NCBI GenBank assembly: GCA_965208975.1
Contig: CBDBQH010000003.1
Span: 868,001-932,000, forward strand
DNA: 64,000 nt
Direction of reading: 5' to 3'
From: G963663315 sp965208975
Lineage (GTDB): Bacteria > Pseudomonadota > Gammaproteobacteria > Arenicellales > Poriferihabitantaceae
Of this stretch, positions 1 to 9,192 are shown piece after piece. The first letter of the stretch is position 1. Every line of letters starts with the position of its first letter. A program made the position numbers and the translations under genes. The notes below the pieces were generated by a model that did no database searches, was not told the DNA's origin, and saw only the letters and a program-made list of their open reading frames with translations.

Positions 1-2
1 TG

Positions 3-362
3 TTGATGGAGAATATGTTCGGCGATATTCTGAGCGATCAGGCTGGCGGCCTGCTCGGTTCACTGGGGCTGATGCCTTCCGCCTGTATGGGGCCGGATAA
101 ATCCTATTACGAGCCTTCGCATGGCTCGGCGCCGGATATTGCTGGCAGGAACATCGCCAATCCATATTCGATGATTGGTTCCGTCGCCATGATGCTCGAT
201 ATGAGCTTCAATATGGCCGCTGAAGCCAGAAATGTGTGGGCGGCGATGGAGTCTGTATTCGCCGCCGGTTATTCGACTGCCGACCTGGCCGCGCCATCCG
301 GTTCCAGCGTAACCCTGGTCAGTACCGAGGAATTCGGCGACCGGGTGGCAGAGGCGCTATAA
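3..362 (+). CDS. Isocitrate/isopropylmalate dehydrogenase family protein, C-terminal part
   Basis: Partial gene cut by the left edge; only about 119 C-terminal residues are present. The family oxidatively decarboxylates beta-hydroxyacids such as 3-isopropylmalate (leucine synthesis), isocitrate or tartrate using NAD(P). The visible segment holds the conserved ENMFGDILSDQAGG stretch near the start and YYEPSHGSAPDIAGRNIANP around residues 36-55, where the family binds the substrate metal and the adenine nucleotide. The sequence fits the family generally but does not decide between LeuB and its paralogues, because the substrate-specificity region lies upstream. It ends at TAA 360-362 and converges on the minus-strand gene that follows. 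Confidence 0.85.
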   Translation: MMENMFGDILSDQAGGLLGSLGLMPSACMGPDKSYYEPSHGSAPDIAGRNIANPYSMIGSVAMMLDMSFNMAAEARNVWAAMESVFAAGYSTADLAAPSGSSVTLVSTEEFGDRVAEAL

Positions 363-401
363 CCATTCGCCCGCGCCGGGCCGTCAGGCCGCTCGCCACC
401 A

Positions 402-1427
402 TCAGGAAGAGCGCGCCGTCTCCTTCTCGGCCAGGGCGCGTCGACGCTCATTGATCAGCCGGTCTCCTTCCTCGGTGCCGTCATGAAAGCTGCCAAACTT
501 CCGGTCCCAGGGTGTTTCCGGCGTTCCATAATTACAGTCAATGAAGCGGTGATGGAGCTGATGATAGAAGTCTCCCCACTGAAGACTGAATCCGCGAAAC
601 AGTCTGATCCTGTGGTAACCACAATGGGAAACCGGCCCGCCAATGGTATGCAGCATGGCATTGAAAATGACATGCACCGGATGGGATGCGATCAGGAAAT
701 AGATCAACAGGTCAGAGTACAACCCGATATGCTCAAGCGGGTGCATGGCATGACCCGACCATGGCCCGATATTGACATTCTTGTGGTGCCAGGAATGGAT
801 GTGTTTATACAGAGGGCCGACGTGAAGCAGTCGGTGATACCAGTAAAAATGAATTCCGCTCCAGACCGGAACCAGCAGCGTCAACCCGATAAACCAGCCT
901 GGATTTTCGGTAACGGTGAGCAGGGCAATATGGCCGTTGGCATATCCCCACAGCATCAGACATTCAAACCCGGCGCCGACCGGCACAGAAGAGCACAGTG
1001 TCCAGAACATATTATCCCGCACCTGATTGCGGAAATGAAATATCCTGGAATTTCTGGCGAAAGGCCGGGCAATATATCGGCTCTCATCATCCTGATTACG
1101 GAAAACATACAGTAACCAGTGCAGGCCACCCGCAACCACCAGCACGACAACCAGATTCCGAATCAGGATTTCCAGCATCCAGTCCGCCTGAAAAACAACC
1201 GCGCGTTCAATGGCTGGCGTGAACCATGTCCATATCACAATGGAGATGACCAGAATAATGAATCGCAGACCCAGCGGTCGCCACTCATCAAGCAGGTATT
1301 TCAGGATAGAGGCCAGCCGGAACGGAGGCTCAAGAGGCGCCGCATGTTTCAGTGGAAGAGCCGGAGTGAAGTACCACGTTTTTCGCCGGGCTGAGGCGCC
1401 GGGAGCACTCGCAGAAGATTGGTTCAT
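402..1427 (-). CDS. Fatty acid hydroxylase / sterol desaturase family membrane protein
   Basis: 341 aa integral membrane di-iron oxygenase family protein. Several hydrophobic segments lie at about residues 50-70, 88-108 and 150-190. The histidine-box signature follows: HRLLH near 198-202, HSWHHKN near 213-219, HAMHPLEH near 226-233 and HHRF near 290-293, the clusters that ligate the two irons. Such enzymes hydroxylate or desaturate sterols, carotenoids or fatty acids; the substrate cannot be read here. The ATG at 1427 has an AGGAAA Shine-Dalgarno-like stretch just upstream. It stands alone, convergent with the dehydrogenase, with no operon partner visible. Confidence 0.85.
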   Translation of the reverse strand: MNQSSASAPGASARRKTWYFTPALPLKHAAPLEPPFRLASILKYLLDEWRPLGLRFIILVISIVIWTWFTPAIERAVVFQADWMLEILIRNLVVVLVVAGGLHWLLYVFRNQDDESRYIARPFARNSRIFHFRNQVRDNMFWTLCSSVPVGAGFECLMLWGYANGHIALLTVTENPGWFIGLTLLVPVWSGIHFYWYHRLLHVGPLYKHIHSWHHKNVNIGPWSGHAMHPLEHIGLYSDLLIYFLIASHPVHVIFNAMLHTIGGPVSHCGYHRIRLFRGFSLQWGDFYHQLHHRFIDCNYGTPETPWDRKFGSFHDGTEEGDRLINERRRALAEKETARSS

Positions 1428-1621
1428 CGCCTTATATTTCCTGTAAATGTCGACCCAAGCCGAAACAAGAATTCACCAATGTCATGCTATCGAATTACTA
1501 AAAACCCGCATAGCGACGCAACTGTATCCGAAAAGCCCGGCAACGAGTGCGGGAGCGCATTTCCGTTAGCGGAATTGAATCAGCACACACTCCGTATTGT
1601 CAACAATAATTTGAACCGTTA

Positions 1622-1651
1622 TTGACATAACACCGGGAAACCTTCCATAAT
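1622..1651 (+). promoter_or_regulatory. Putative sigma70 promoter upstream of the first Calx-beta locus
   Basis: TTGACA at 1622-1627 is followed 18 bp later by CATAAT at 1646-1651. A transcript from here would cross the leader ORF starting at 1726 and the AGCC tract at 1887. An equivalent -35 is not obvious in the paralogous locus at 35 kb. This is a sequence match only. Confidence 0.4.
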
Positions 1652-1761
1652 CCACACAAGCATCATTCCCCCTTGAGCGGGAATCCAACAGAGGCAACGA
1701 GTCACGAAACAGCAGGAACAAGAATATGATGAAAAGAGAATCAGCCACTTCCACCCCAAAT

Positions 1762-1792
1762 CGTAGAGCCTGCCCCCGGCTTGATCGGGGGG
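1762..1792 (+). repeat. Dispersed 31-bp repeat, upstream copy
   Basis: Begins CGTAGAGCCTGCCCCCGG. Direct copies lie at 35137-35167 and, in a variant form, from 34981. Inverted copies lie at 4891-4921, 41721-41751 and 42015-42045, so each surface-protein gene is bracketed by inverted copies. Shorter relatives sit at about 2041-2075 and 60240-60285. Confidence 0.75.
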
Positions 1793-1851
1793 GCGGGTCA
1801 CTGTGCCCGCCCGCTCAGATACCGGATAGCGAACAAAAAGCGCATTCTCCC

Positions 1852-1883
1852 TTGACAAACAGCTTCAAAGATGCTGCTACAAT
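1852..1883 (+). promoter_or_regulatory. Conserved promoter-like box abutting the AGCC tract
   Basis: TTGACA at 1852-1857 and, 20 bp later, TACAAT at 1878-1883 preceded by TG one base upstream (extended -10, TGCTACAAT). The same arrangement occurs at the second locus (35227-35258) and, without the tract, at about 35094-35119. If this is the real promoter, transcription would begin inside the AGCC tract and the ATG overlapping the -10 (1882) would not be translated. Confidence 0.4.
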
Positions 1884-1886
1884 GAT

Positions 1887-1928
<42 letters not shown>

Positions 1929-2135
1929 GGTCTCTTTCGTCGATTAACTTCCCGACTATCTGATTCTTCCCCTGCGGGACGGCACGGAGACCGTCCCCTA
2001 CGATCAAACCGGGTCAGGCTCCGCCGCCACAAAATCATTCCCCTCCCCGATCAAGCCGGGGACAGGCTCTGGAGGGGGAATCACATCGCGCGAAGCGGAT
2101 GTGATGGGGGGTATCGCAGGGGCAATCCCTGGTGG

Positions 2136-4691
2136 TTGCCCGCCACAGTCAATACCTGCCACTATCCTATCCGCCACTTCCTCTCCGTTCTTCTCCTGCT
2201 GCCGCTCTTGGTCGGCTTCACTCCCGAAGCGACCGCACAGACCCCCAACGTATTCTGGGTGACCGGGACTCACAGCGTGGCCGAAACAACCGGGACTCTG
2301 GATAACAATAGCATAAACGCTCTGGTTTTCCGTGTCACCCAGAATCTCAGCGCCGACCTGGTCCTTTCTTATACCCTGGGCGGCACTGCAACCCCCGGAG
2401 AGGACTACACGATACCGAACGCCGACTACACCGCCCGAACCGGAACCTTCACTGTGCCATCGGGAACCGAAAGATTTACCAACGTCCTATTCCCGTGCAC
2501 AATCCTCAATGACGGGAGTGGGGACAATGGCGAGACCATCACGATTACCTTTACAGACCAGAGCCACTACAACCTGGGGAACCCTGCCATGGTCACCATA
2601 ACCCTCTTTGAAGATACCGGAGACGCCGCTTTCTCGATCACCGGCAATCGCTGGGTCGGTCAAACCCTGACCGTAACCCGCACCCAATCCGACCCCGACG
2701 GAGACGGCGCCCTGACTTACGAGTGGGGTCAAGAGGATAATCGTGGCATATCATACCAAGTCATTTCAGGAGCCGCTTCAAATACCTACACGATTCCCGA
2801 AGCGTTCGTCGGCAAATATATCCAGGCTGAGGTGACGTACACTGACGGCAGTGGCATAGGGGAAAGAATACGCACTAACTGGATCGGCCCCATCCTGGCC
2901 GAAGCTCCGCCACCACCACCGCGGCGTCCTGCCCCGCCACCGCCACCGCCACCGACTCCGCCGGTTGTGTCCTTCGATTCTGTTTCAGATAGTGTTTCCG
3001 AGAGTTCCGGCGCCCACAATGTGGTGGTGAATCTGGTTCCGGCTGCGACCACAAACCTGACCCTGCGCTATACCCTCGACGGCGACGCCACAGCGGATAC
3101 AGACTATACCGTCACCACCCCCGGCACAATAGCCATCCCGTCCGGGGCCACTACGGTCACCCTCCCGGTAGAAATTCTCAATGATTCAGTGGATGAAGAA
3201 GATGAAACCCTGATTCTGACACTGGAATCCGGTACGGGTTATACCCTCGGCACTCAGAACCGGACTACGCTGATGATTGCAGACGATGACGAAGCGCCAC
3301 CGGCCGAAGCCGCCGGAGTCTGGCCGTCCCGCTTTGCCCGCGCCTCAGCCGGACACGTGCTCGATGGTATCGCTGGTCGCATTCAAGCGACTCCGGTTGC
3401 AGGTCCTCAAGTGCAACTGGCCGGATACTCCATGGACACAGGCCATACACAAGATCTGCAATCTCTGTACACAGTGGAAGCGTCTCGACCCGACACGGTC
3501 ACCGGAATCCTGAAACCGGATACCCGTTCATTGACGATGGGAGAGTTTCTATCCGCCTCGTCGATGTCATGGAGCGGAGAATCAGCAAACGGAGGAATCG
3601 GTTCGGTCTGGGCGCAAGGCGCCTGGTCACAGTTTGATGGCAAGAGCGGGACGACCACCCTGGATGGAGAAGTCCTGACCGCCCTGCTCGGACTGGATCA
3701 ATCACACGCCAGTGGACGTCGCGGACTGGTCTTGTCACACAGTCAAGGAGAAGGGAATTATCAGTCCCGTAGCCAGGGACAGATCGAATCCACCCAGACC
3801 CTGCTGACCCCGTGGCTGTCGAAGGAAGTGAATGATCGAATCACGTTCTGGGGAGCGTTGGGCTATGGAACCGGAGAGCTCACGATCCAGCGAAACGGAC
3901 GCGAAGACCTGACCACCGACACTCACACGGGACTGATTGCATTCGGCAGTCGTGGTGTCCTGAAAGCCCCAACTGATGGATACAGTCTGTCGTTAATCAG
4001 TGATGTCCTGTGGTTCAGAACCCGCGCCGATGCGGTATCAGACGGCACGGAACTCGATGCCACTTCGGCGCATGGTTCGAGAATGCGATTGGGTGTAGAA
4101 GGCAGTTGGAGCCAGACCCGCAAGAGTGGCAGGATACAGACCCGTCTGGAGAGCGCATTGCGTCATGACGGCGGAGACGCCGAGAGAGGCCTTGGAGTCG
4201 AAGTAGGGGGAGGGGTTCACTGGCAAGATCCGCAACGCGGACTGGATATAGAAATCCGTGGACGTACCTTGCTCGTTCATCATGATGAGGAGATAAAAGA
4301 GCGGGGCGTATCGGTCGCGATGGGTTATGATCCGTCGCCGATTCATCAGGGATTCACGTTCACTATAAAACAGGACTGGGGAACGGTATCTTCGGGTATA
4401 GAGGGATTGTTCCAGGCCGATGCGATGGATATGACCGATTCCGCCGCTTCGCAACGCTTCACGACGCAAGCGGGGTATCGGTTCAAGATGCGGGACGGAC
4501 GGTATACGGCGTATCCATATCTGGAGCACAGTCTGGACACCGAAGAGCGGGAGACTTCTCTTGGCTGGCGGTTATCATCCGTCATCGGGAAAAGCCAACG
4601 GACGCTGGATGTAAAAGCCATTCGACAGGAGCATGACAACAATCCGTCAACCGAACATCGGATCGGGATAGAAGCGGCTTTGCGGTGGTGA
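2136..4691 (+). CDS. Calx-beta domain protein with C-terminal outer-membrane beta-barrel (autotransporter-like)
   Basis: 851 aa from a TTG start, chosen because it directly precedes a signal peptide (basic start, LSVLLLLPLLVGF core, cleavage near TAQ at about residue 33). Order of parts: a Calx-beta-like domain about 36-155; an Ig-like segment about 165-250 (VGQTLTVTRTQSD, TYEW); a proline-rich linker about 256-276; a second Calx-beta domain about 278-385 ending in a DDDE turn; then a beta-barrel domain about 395-851 ending in the aromatic-terminated strand ALRW. The barrel is closely related to that of the giant protein at 35.7-41.5 kb. It is probably surface-exposed, with adhesion or ligand binding inferred. 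No ATG lies near the signal peptide, which makes the start uncertain. The frame upstream is open through the AGCC tract, so a longer, phase-variable product is possible. Confidence 0.75.
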   Translation: MPATVNTCHYPIRHFLSVLLLLPLLVGFTPEATAQTPNVFWVTGTHSVAETTGTLDNNSINALVFRVTQNLSADLVLSYTLGGTATPGEDYTIPNADYTARTGTFTVPSGTERFTNVLFPCTILNDGSGDNGETITITFTDQSHYNLGNPAMVTITLFEDTGDAAFSITGNRWVGQTLTVTRTQSDPDGDGALTYEWGQEDNRGISYQVISGAASNTYTIPEAFVGKYIQAEVTYTDGSGIGERIRTNWIGPILAEAPPPPPRRPAPPPPPPPTPPVVSFDSVSDSVSESSGAHNVVVNLVPAATTNLTLRYTLDGDATADTDYTVTTPGTIAIPSGATTVTLPVEILNDSVDEEDETLILTLESGTGYTLGTQNRTTLMIADDDEAPPAEAAGVWPSRFARASAGHVLDGIAGRIQATPVAGPQVQLAGYSMDTGHTQDLQSLYTVEASRPDTVTGILKPDTRSLTMGEFLSASSMSWSGESANGGIGSVWAQGAWSQFDGKSGTTTLDGEVLTALLGLDQSHASGRRGLVLSHSQGEGNYQSRSQGQIESTQTLLTPWLSKEVNDRITFWGALGYGTGELTIQRNGREDLTTDTHTGLIAFGSRGVLKAPTDGYSLSLISDVLWFRTRADAVSDGTELDATSAHGSRMRLGVEGSWSQTRKSGRIQTRLESALRHDGGDAERGLGVEVGGGVHWQDPQRGLDIEIRGRTLLVHHDEEIKERGVSVAMGYDPSPIHQGFTFTIKQDWGTVSSGIEGLFQADAMDMTDSAASQRFTTQAGYRFKMRDGRYTAYPYLEHSLDTEERETSLGWRLSSVIGKSQRTLDVKAIRQEHDNNPSTEHRIGIEAALRW

Positions 4692-5048
4692 CAGGATTCC
4701 CGTGGATTCCCGCTAATTCCCGCCTGTGGCGGGAATGCCCCCCACCGAATCAGCCGGCGCCCGGCTTCTTCGACTCCCCCTCCAGGGGGGAGTGATTGGA
4801 TTCCCGACCGTTATCGTAGGGGAGGGTCTTGTACCCTCCCGCAACCGCCGGAACAGGGTTCAAACGATAGCGGGCGGGCACGAGACCCGCCCCCCCGATC
4901 AAGCCGGGGGCAGGCTCTACGCATCGGTAATTACAGATTCCATATCATCGTGGATTCCCGCCTGTGGCGGGAATGCCCCCCACCGAATCAGCCTGCGCCC
5001 GGCTTCTTCGACTCCCCCTCAGTGGGGGGAGTGACAGGATCTGTTGAA
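4692..5048. repeat. Repeat-rich intergenic region after the first Calx-beta gene
   Basis: No gene seen. It holds two near-identical copies of a segment of roughly 70 bp (about 4720-4790 and 4955-5030) containing CCGAATCAGCC and CGGCTTCTTCGACTCCCCC. A block at about 4809-4955 (CGTAGGGGAGGGTCTTGTAC onwards) recurs almost unchanged at about 41640-41790, downstream of the second Calx-beta gene. The inverted 31-bp repeat sits at 4891-4921. ORFs across it are translations of these repeats. Confidence 0.8.
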
Positions 5049-7094
5049 TCACTCCCCCCTGGAGGGGGAGTGACGGCGTTGACGGCGGCGCTGTCGTCCG
5101 CCGCCGGGTTGTCCGGCCCCGGCATCGGCTTCGGTAGATGGAGGGAGATCGACCTGCTGCCGCAAATGATCGAATGTCGCCGTTTTATGCGGTATCGCCA
5201 GAGCGTCCACAAAATGTTCCTGAAACCTGGCTTCTACCGCCGTTTCCACCTTCTGGATTCGCTTGACCGCGTCCTCAATCTCCGAACGCGCATCAATATC
5301 AAGCAGGGTAATGGTAGCGCCGGCTCCGGCTGCGTTGCCAGCAGAACTGACATGGACCAGGTCACAGTCCGGAATCATCCCGAGCGCCATCGCATATTTG
5401 ACGTCGATATGCGCCCCGAATGCTCCCGCCAGGCGAATCCGGTCCACCGAGTCCACTTTCAGCTTATCCATCAACAACCGGGCGCCGGCGTACAACGCAG
5501 CCTTCGCCAACTGGATTGCGCGTACATCATTCTGCGTAATCAATACCTGGATCTGCCCCTCGTCATACAGTTTGTAGCTCCAGGTTTTCTCATTCAGGAT
5601 CAATCGCCCGGTTCTTGAAGCCAGATTACCATCAATCACGCCATCCGGCCGGATCAGACCGGCCAGATACATCTCGGCCATCACCTCTATAATGCCTGAG
5701 CCGCATATTCCGGTAATGCCGGTGGCTGCGGTCTCCTCCGCGAAACCGGGCTGATCCGACCACAATTCGCTGCCGATAATCCGGAATCGGGGTTCAAGGG
5801 TTTGCCTGTCGATTCGCACTCTCTCGATGGCCCCCGGCGCCGCTCGCTGGCCGCCGCTGATTTGTGCGCCCTCGAAAGCCGGGCCGGTCGGGCTGGAAGC
5901 CGCTACCATTTTCCGGTTGTTGCCGAGCACGATTTCCGCATTGGTGCCGACATCCACCAGCAAGGTCAGTTCGCTGCGCTCGTAGGGGGCCTCGGAAAGC
6001 GTGGCGGCGGCGGCATCCGCCCCTACATGACCGGCGATACAGGGGAGAATATAGGCTCTGGCGCCCGCATTGACTTCCAGGTCGATATCTTCGGCCCGGA
6101 TATCAAGCGCCGCGTCCGTGGCCAGGGCAAACGGAGCGCCGCCCAGCTCAATCGGACTGATACCCAGCAACAAGTGGTGCATGACCGGGTTCCCCACCAG
6201 TGTCAGATCCACCACATCGGTCAACGCGATGTCTGTTCCGGCAACCAGATCTTCGATCAACCCCTGCAATGCAACCCGAACGGCCCGGGTCATATCCGCT
6301 TCACCGCCCGGATTCATCATCAAGTATGAAACCCGGCTCATTAAATCTTCACCGAATCGAATCTGGGGATTCATTCGTCCGGCTGAATCAATCGCCTCGC
6401 CGCTGATCAGGTCACATAAATGCGCCGCAATGGTGGTCGAACCGACATCCACCGCCACGCCGTAAATGCTGGTTTTCAGCCCCGGCCAGATGGCAATTGC
6501 CTGCTTCCCACGGTGCACCGCAACCGTTATTTTCCACTCTCCCTGTCGCAATACGCCCTGTAATGAAGGCAACAAATGAAAATCGAATGAAACACCAGAC
6601 AGGCCCCAGTCGAACTCCAGCGCATCCTGGGTGCGCTGCAAATCCCCGGTTGGATCGTGCATGTCGGGTTCGGGCACTTCGATATAGTGCAGTCGAACAG
6701 ATGGATTCAGGGTGATGTCATGCACATCCAGCCGTTTGCGAACCACCTGTTTGTGCGCCTGGCTTTCCGGCGGTACGTCGATCACCACGTCTCCGAGCAG
6801 CTTCGCCTGACAACTCAGCCTGCGGGTCAAAGGCGATTGCGCATCAAAAAACTCCTTCTCGCTGGCGCTTTGGGGGGACAGGTTTTCCACATTGGAATGG
6901 ATGCGGAACTTGGCGAATTCGCCGATGCTGTGATCAATCTGGCAACGGTCGCAAATACCCCGGCCACCGCACACGGTGTCCAGGTCCACGCCCAGTTGCT
7001 GGGCCGCCTCCAGCACAGACTTCCCGCGCACAATCTCACCGCGCTTGCCGGACGGTGTAAAGACGACCTGTACGGTTGCGCTGGCCTCGTTCAT
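5049..7094 (-). CDS. Ferredoxin-ASKHA domain protein, corrinoid-activation (RACo-like)
   Basis: 681 aa. The N-terminal 2Fe-2S ferredoxin domain has cysteines at about 42, 48, 51 and 95 (VCGGRGICDRC, later LSCQAK). Then comes a linker and a C-terminal ASKHA/DUF4445 ATPase region with GVAVDVGSTTIAAHL near 213-227, LLVDVGTNAEIVLG near 380-393 and ATGITGICGSGIIE near 462-475. The family reductively reactivates Co(II) corrinoid proteins in methyl-transfer systems, using electrons from the FeS domain and ATP. It is the last gene of a minus-strand run with a corrinoid protein and a methyl-THF methyltransferase, which supports that role. The length is normal and the protein intact. Confidence 0.88.
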   Translation of the reverse strand: MNEASATVQVVFTPSGKRGEIVRGKSVLEAAQQLGVDLDTVCGGRGICDRCQIDHSIGEFAKFRIHSNVENLSPQSASEKEFFDAQSPLTRRLSCQAKLLGDVVIDVPPESQAHKQVVRKRLDVHDITLNPSVRLHYIEVPEPDMHDPTGDLQRTQDALEFDWGLSGVSFDFHLLPSLQGVLRQGEWKITVAVHRGKQAIAIWPGLKTSIYGVAVDVGSTTIAAHLCDLISGEAIDSAGRMNPQIRFGEDLMSRVSYLMMNPGGEADMTRAVRVALQGLIEDLVAGTDIALTDVVDLTLVGNPVMHHLLLGISPIELGGAPFALATDAALDIRAEDIDLEVNAGARAYILPCIAGHVGADAAAATLSEAPYERSELTLLVDVGTNAEIVLGNNRKMVAASSPTGPAFEGAQISGGQRAAPGAIERVRIDRQTLEPRFRIIGSELWSDQPGFAEETAATGITGICGSGIIEVMAEMYLAGLIRPDGVIDGNLASRTGRLILNEKTWSYKLYDEGQIQVLITQNDVRAIQLAKAALYAGARLLMDKLKVDSVDRIRLAGAFGAHIDVKYAMALGMIPDCDLVHVSSAGNAAGAGATITLLDIDARSEIEDAVKRIQKVETAVEARFQEHFVDALAIPHKTATFDHLRQQVDLPPSTEADAGAGQPGGGRQRRRQRRHSPSRGE

Positions 7095-7110
7095 TTTCGT
7101 TAGAACCGGG

Positions 7111-8007
7111 TTATCCCCTGCGACGCCGGCGATTAGCGCGCCCGCCGCCCGCGCCTTCTTCGGTCGGCTGTCGATATTTTTTCAACCAGCGCGCGCAATT
7201 TACGTCATGTCCCATAACCACGTCTGCGCTCATGACCCCCTGCATCACTTCTTCATGAAGCGGGTTGGTGATGGCCGAGGTCATGCCTGCACCAATCGCC
7301 ATACTGAGAAAATGCCCATCCATGCCCTTTCGATTCGGGATGCCGAAGCTGAAATTCGAAGCGCCGCAAGTGGTATTCACCTTCAACTCCTCTCTCAGCC
7401 GCTTGACCAGATGCAATACCTGGCGACCGGCGCTATTGACGGCGCCGACCGGCATGACCAGCGGGTCAACCACAATATCACTATAATGAATCCCGTAATC
7501 CGCGGCCCGTTCAACGATCTTTTTTGCGACATCAAAGCGTTCATCCGGATTTTCGGATATACCGGCCTCATCGTTCGAAATCGCAACCACGGCCGCGCCG
7601 TATTTCCTGACCAGCGGCAATACCGATTCAAGCCGTTCGTCCTCTCCCGTCACCGAATTCAACAAGGCTTTGCCCTGATAAACCTGCAAGCCTGCCTCCA
7701 GCGCCGCCACAATGGAAGAATCAATGGAAAGCGGAACATCGGTAATCGACTGCACCAGTTGAATGGCCTCAGCCAGAATTTGCGGCTCATCGGCCAGTGG
7801 AATCCCGGCATTCACATCAAGCATGGCGGCGCCCGCCGCAACCTGTGCCAGCGCATCGCTTTGCACCCGACTGTAATCCCCGACTTTCATTTCTTCCGCG
7901 AGGATTTTTCTCCCGGTCGGGTTGATTCTTTCTCCGACAATCACGAATGGCTGCTCGAAGCCGATACGCACTTCCCGGGTAGCTGAACTGATCACCGTAT
8001 CCGTCAT
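7111..8007 (-). CDS. Methyltetrahydrofolate:corrinoid methyltransferase (pterin-binding domain)
   Basis: 298 aa TIM-barrel protein of the DHPS/pterin-binding superfamily (AcsE/MtgA/MtrH-like). Visible signatures are VGERINPTGRK near 24-34, AAMLDVNAGIPLADE near 60-74, PLSIDSS near 96-102, DIVVDPLVMPVGA near 184-196 and NTTCGASNFSFGIP near 220-233. Members pass a methyl group between methylcobamide and tetrahydrofolate, so here it would load the C1 pool with methyl groups from the adjacent corrinoid protein. It ends 17 bp before the activator gene. The tail after about residue 280 is Gly/Arg-rich low complexity. Confidence 0.88.
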   Translation of the reverse strand: MTDTVISSATREVRIGFEQPFVIVGERINPTGRKILAEEMKVGDYSRVQSDALAQVAAGAAMLDVNAGIPLADEPQILAEAIQLVQSITDVPLSIDSSIVAALEAGLQVYQGKALLNSVTGEDERLESVLPLVRKYGAAVVAISNDEAGISENPDERFDVAKKIVERAADYGIHYSDIVVDPLVMPVGAVNSAGRQVLHLVKRLREELKVNTTCGASNFSFGIPNRKGMDGHFLSMAIGAGMTSAITNPLHEEVMQGVMSADVVMGHDVNCARWLKKYRQPTEEGAGGGRANRRRRRG

Positions 8008-8133
8008 AGCCTGTTCTCTTTTAACCTGATTTGCAAGTTTTTTGTTACGTTTCGCATGACTCGCCCGGGTGAGTCAACCGGGGGAGAATTGCCTGTTTTA
8101 TTGCTCCGGCCATCTCAAAACCGCCTGAAGGTC

Positions 8134-8451
8134 TCAGGACTGGATCCGGTCTTCGGAATCATTACCGTGATTACGCACAAGTTCAATCAATCTTTCCCGG
8201 TCATATAATGCTTCCAGACTGGCCGCTTTCGCCTCTGCTACGGATTTCAGGTCATCGCCGCAACAACGCTCGGAAACCCGTCTCCATTCCTCAAGATAGG
8301 CATCGGTTCCAGCCTTGCCGGCGCGCATCGCAGCTGCGTCAATCGCTTCGGAGAAACGCTCCGAAAGCTGTCTTTTTTCGGCTTTTCGCCGTTCTTTCGC
8401 GATCACCTGGGCAGGAATGTCGCGCCAGTAAACCGTAATCAATTGAGCCAT
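8134..8451 (-). CDS. PF13769-like 'virulence factor' family small protein
   Basis: 105 aa, highly charged, beginning MAQLITVYWRDIPAQVI and rich in helix-forming Arg/Lys/Glu. It resembles small proteins labelled 'virulence factor' (PF13769) that sit in methyl-THF/corrinoid clusters of alphaproteobacteria; the label has no proven meaning there. Its position between the DUF1638 gene and the methyltransferase suggests an accessory role in methyl transfer. Function unknown. Recognition is from memory of the family pattern. Confidence 0.65.
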   Translation of the reverse strand: MAQLITVYWRDIPAQVIAKERRKAEKRQLSERFSEAIDAAAMRAGKAGTDAYLEEWRRVSERCCGDDLKSVAEAKAASLEALYDRERLIELVRNHGNDSEDRIQS

Positions 8452-8535
8452 AAGATATCTCTGGATAAAACCTTAAAACCTGCAAGCCTCTGGTGAGATG
8501 GAATCAGGACGCGATGATTGCAGTATTTCCTTGAC

Positions 8536-9126
8536 TTAACCGGCCAGCCGAACTTGAAGTTCAGATTCTAAATGCCTGTCCCCGGTCACCACTTTTTCAT
8601 AACTCACGCCCAGATATTGAGCCGCCTTTTCTGCTTTATTCTCGACCGCGGCATCTTCCTTCTGGCATAAATAAACCAGTTTTTTGTAGTTGCCGAAAAA
8701 CTGGTCTTTCAACTGGGGATATTTGTCCAGCGACAATCCGCGGACGATCAGCCGGTCAAAATGAGTAGCCAGGAAGTCGGTGAGATAGAAGGTTCCGGGC
8801 TCGGATTCATGCAAATCACGGAATTGTTTCTTACCGGAAAACATCTCATAACAATGAGCGCCCGGCAATCGCTCGACATTCTCCTCTCTGAGTACCTTAT
8901 CGAGCAATCCCCCGGTCCCGCAGTCCGAATAGGCCACAAACAGGCTTTCATAGTCTGCGCGATGATCCTGAATTTTTTTCCGTACCGCCTGCGGAATATT
9001 CTGCGGATGATTGTGCAATTCGGCAGGCAGACACTGGATATCAACATGGTCCCAACGATTGAGACTCTTGACCCGGACCAGCTCATGGGCCAGGGCGCCA
9101 CAGGCAATCACCAGAACTTTTTTCAT
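8536..9126 (-). CDS. DUF1638 domain protein
   Basis: 196 aa from ATG 9126 (MKKVLVIACGALAHELV), preferred to the longer frame from 9168 because GTGAGG lies about 10 bases before it. Visible family signatures are IACGALAHEL near residue 6, VAYSDCGTGG near 66-75 and LPGAHCYEMFSG near 86-97, with conserved Cys and His suggestive of metal or corrinoid contact. DUF1638 proteins are found next to corrinoid and methyltransferase genes, sometimes compared with methanogen methyltransferase accessory proteins; no enzymatic role is established. It follows the corrinoid protein gene by 66 bp. Confidence 0.8.
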   Translation of the reverse strand: MKKVLVIACGALAHELVRVKSLNRWDHVDIQCLPAELHNHPQNIPQAVRKKIQDHRADYESLFVAYSDCGTGGLLDKVLREENVERLPGAHCYEMFSGKKQFRDLHESEPGTFYLTDFLATHFDRLIVRGLSLDKYPQLKDQFFGNYKKLVYLCQKEDAAVENKAEKAAQYLGVSYEKVVTGDRHLESELQVRLAG

Positions 9127-9192
9127 TGGAAGCGCCTCACCAGGAACTTCAAACAGCCAACGGTTCAATCACGGCAACGTGACTACGGGTTT

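Noticed and set aside
4726..5034. Plus-strand ORFs in the repeat-rich DNA behind the first Calx-beta gene (similar ones at 34837-35406, 41600-41900 and 41854-42090)
   Set aside because: They translate dispersed repeats (phrases such as RACPRLDRGG and VIPACAGMT); no ribosome sites or family similarity. Only the leader ORFs with a shared start context were kept, as tentative.
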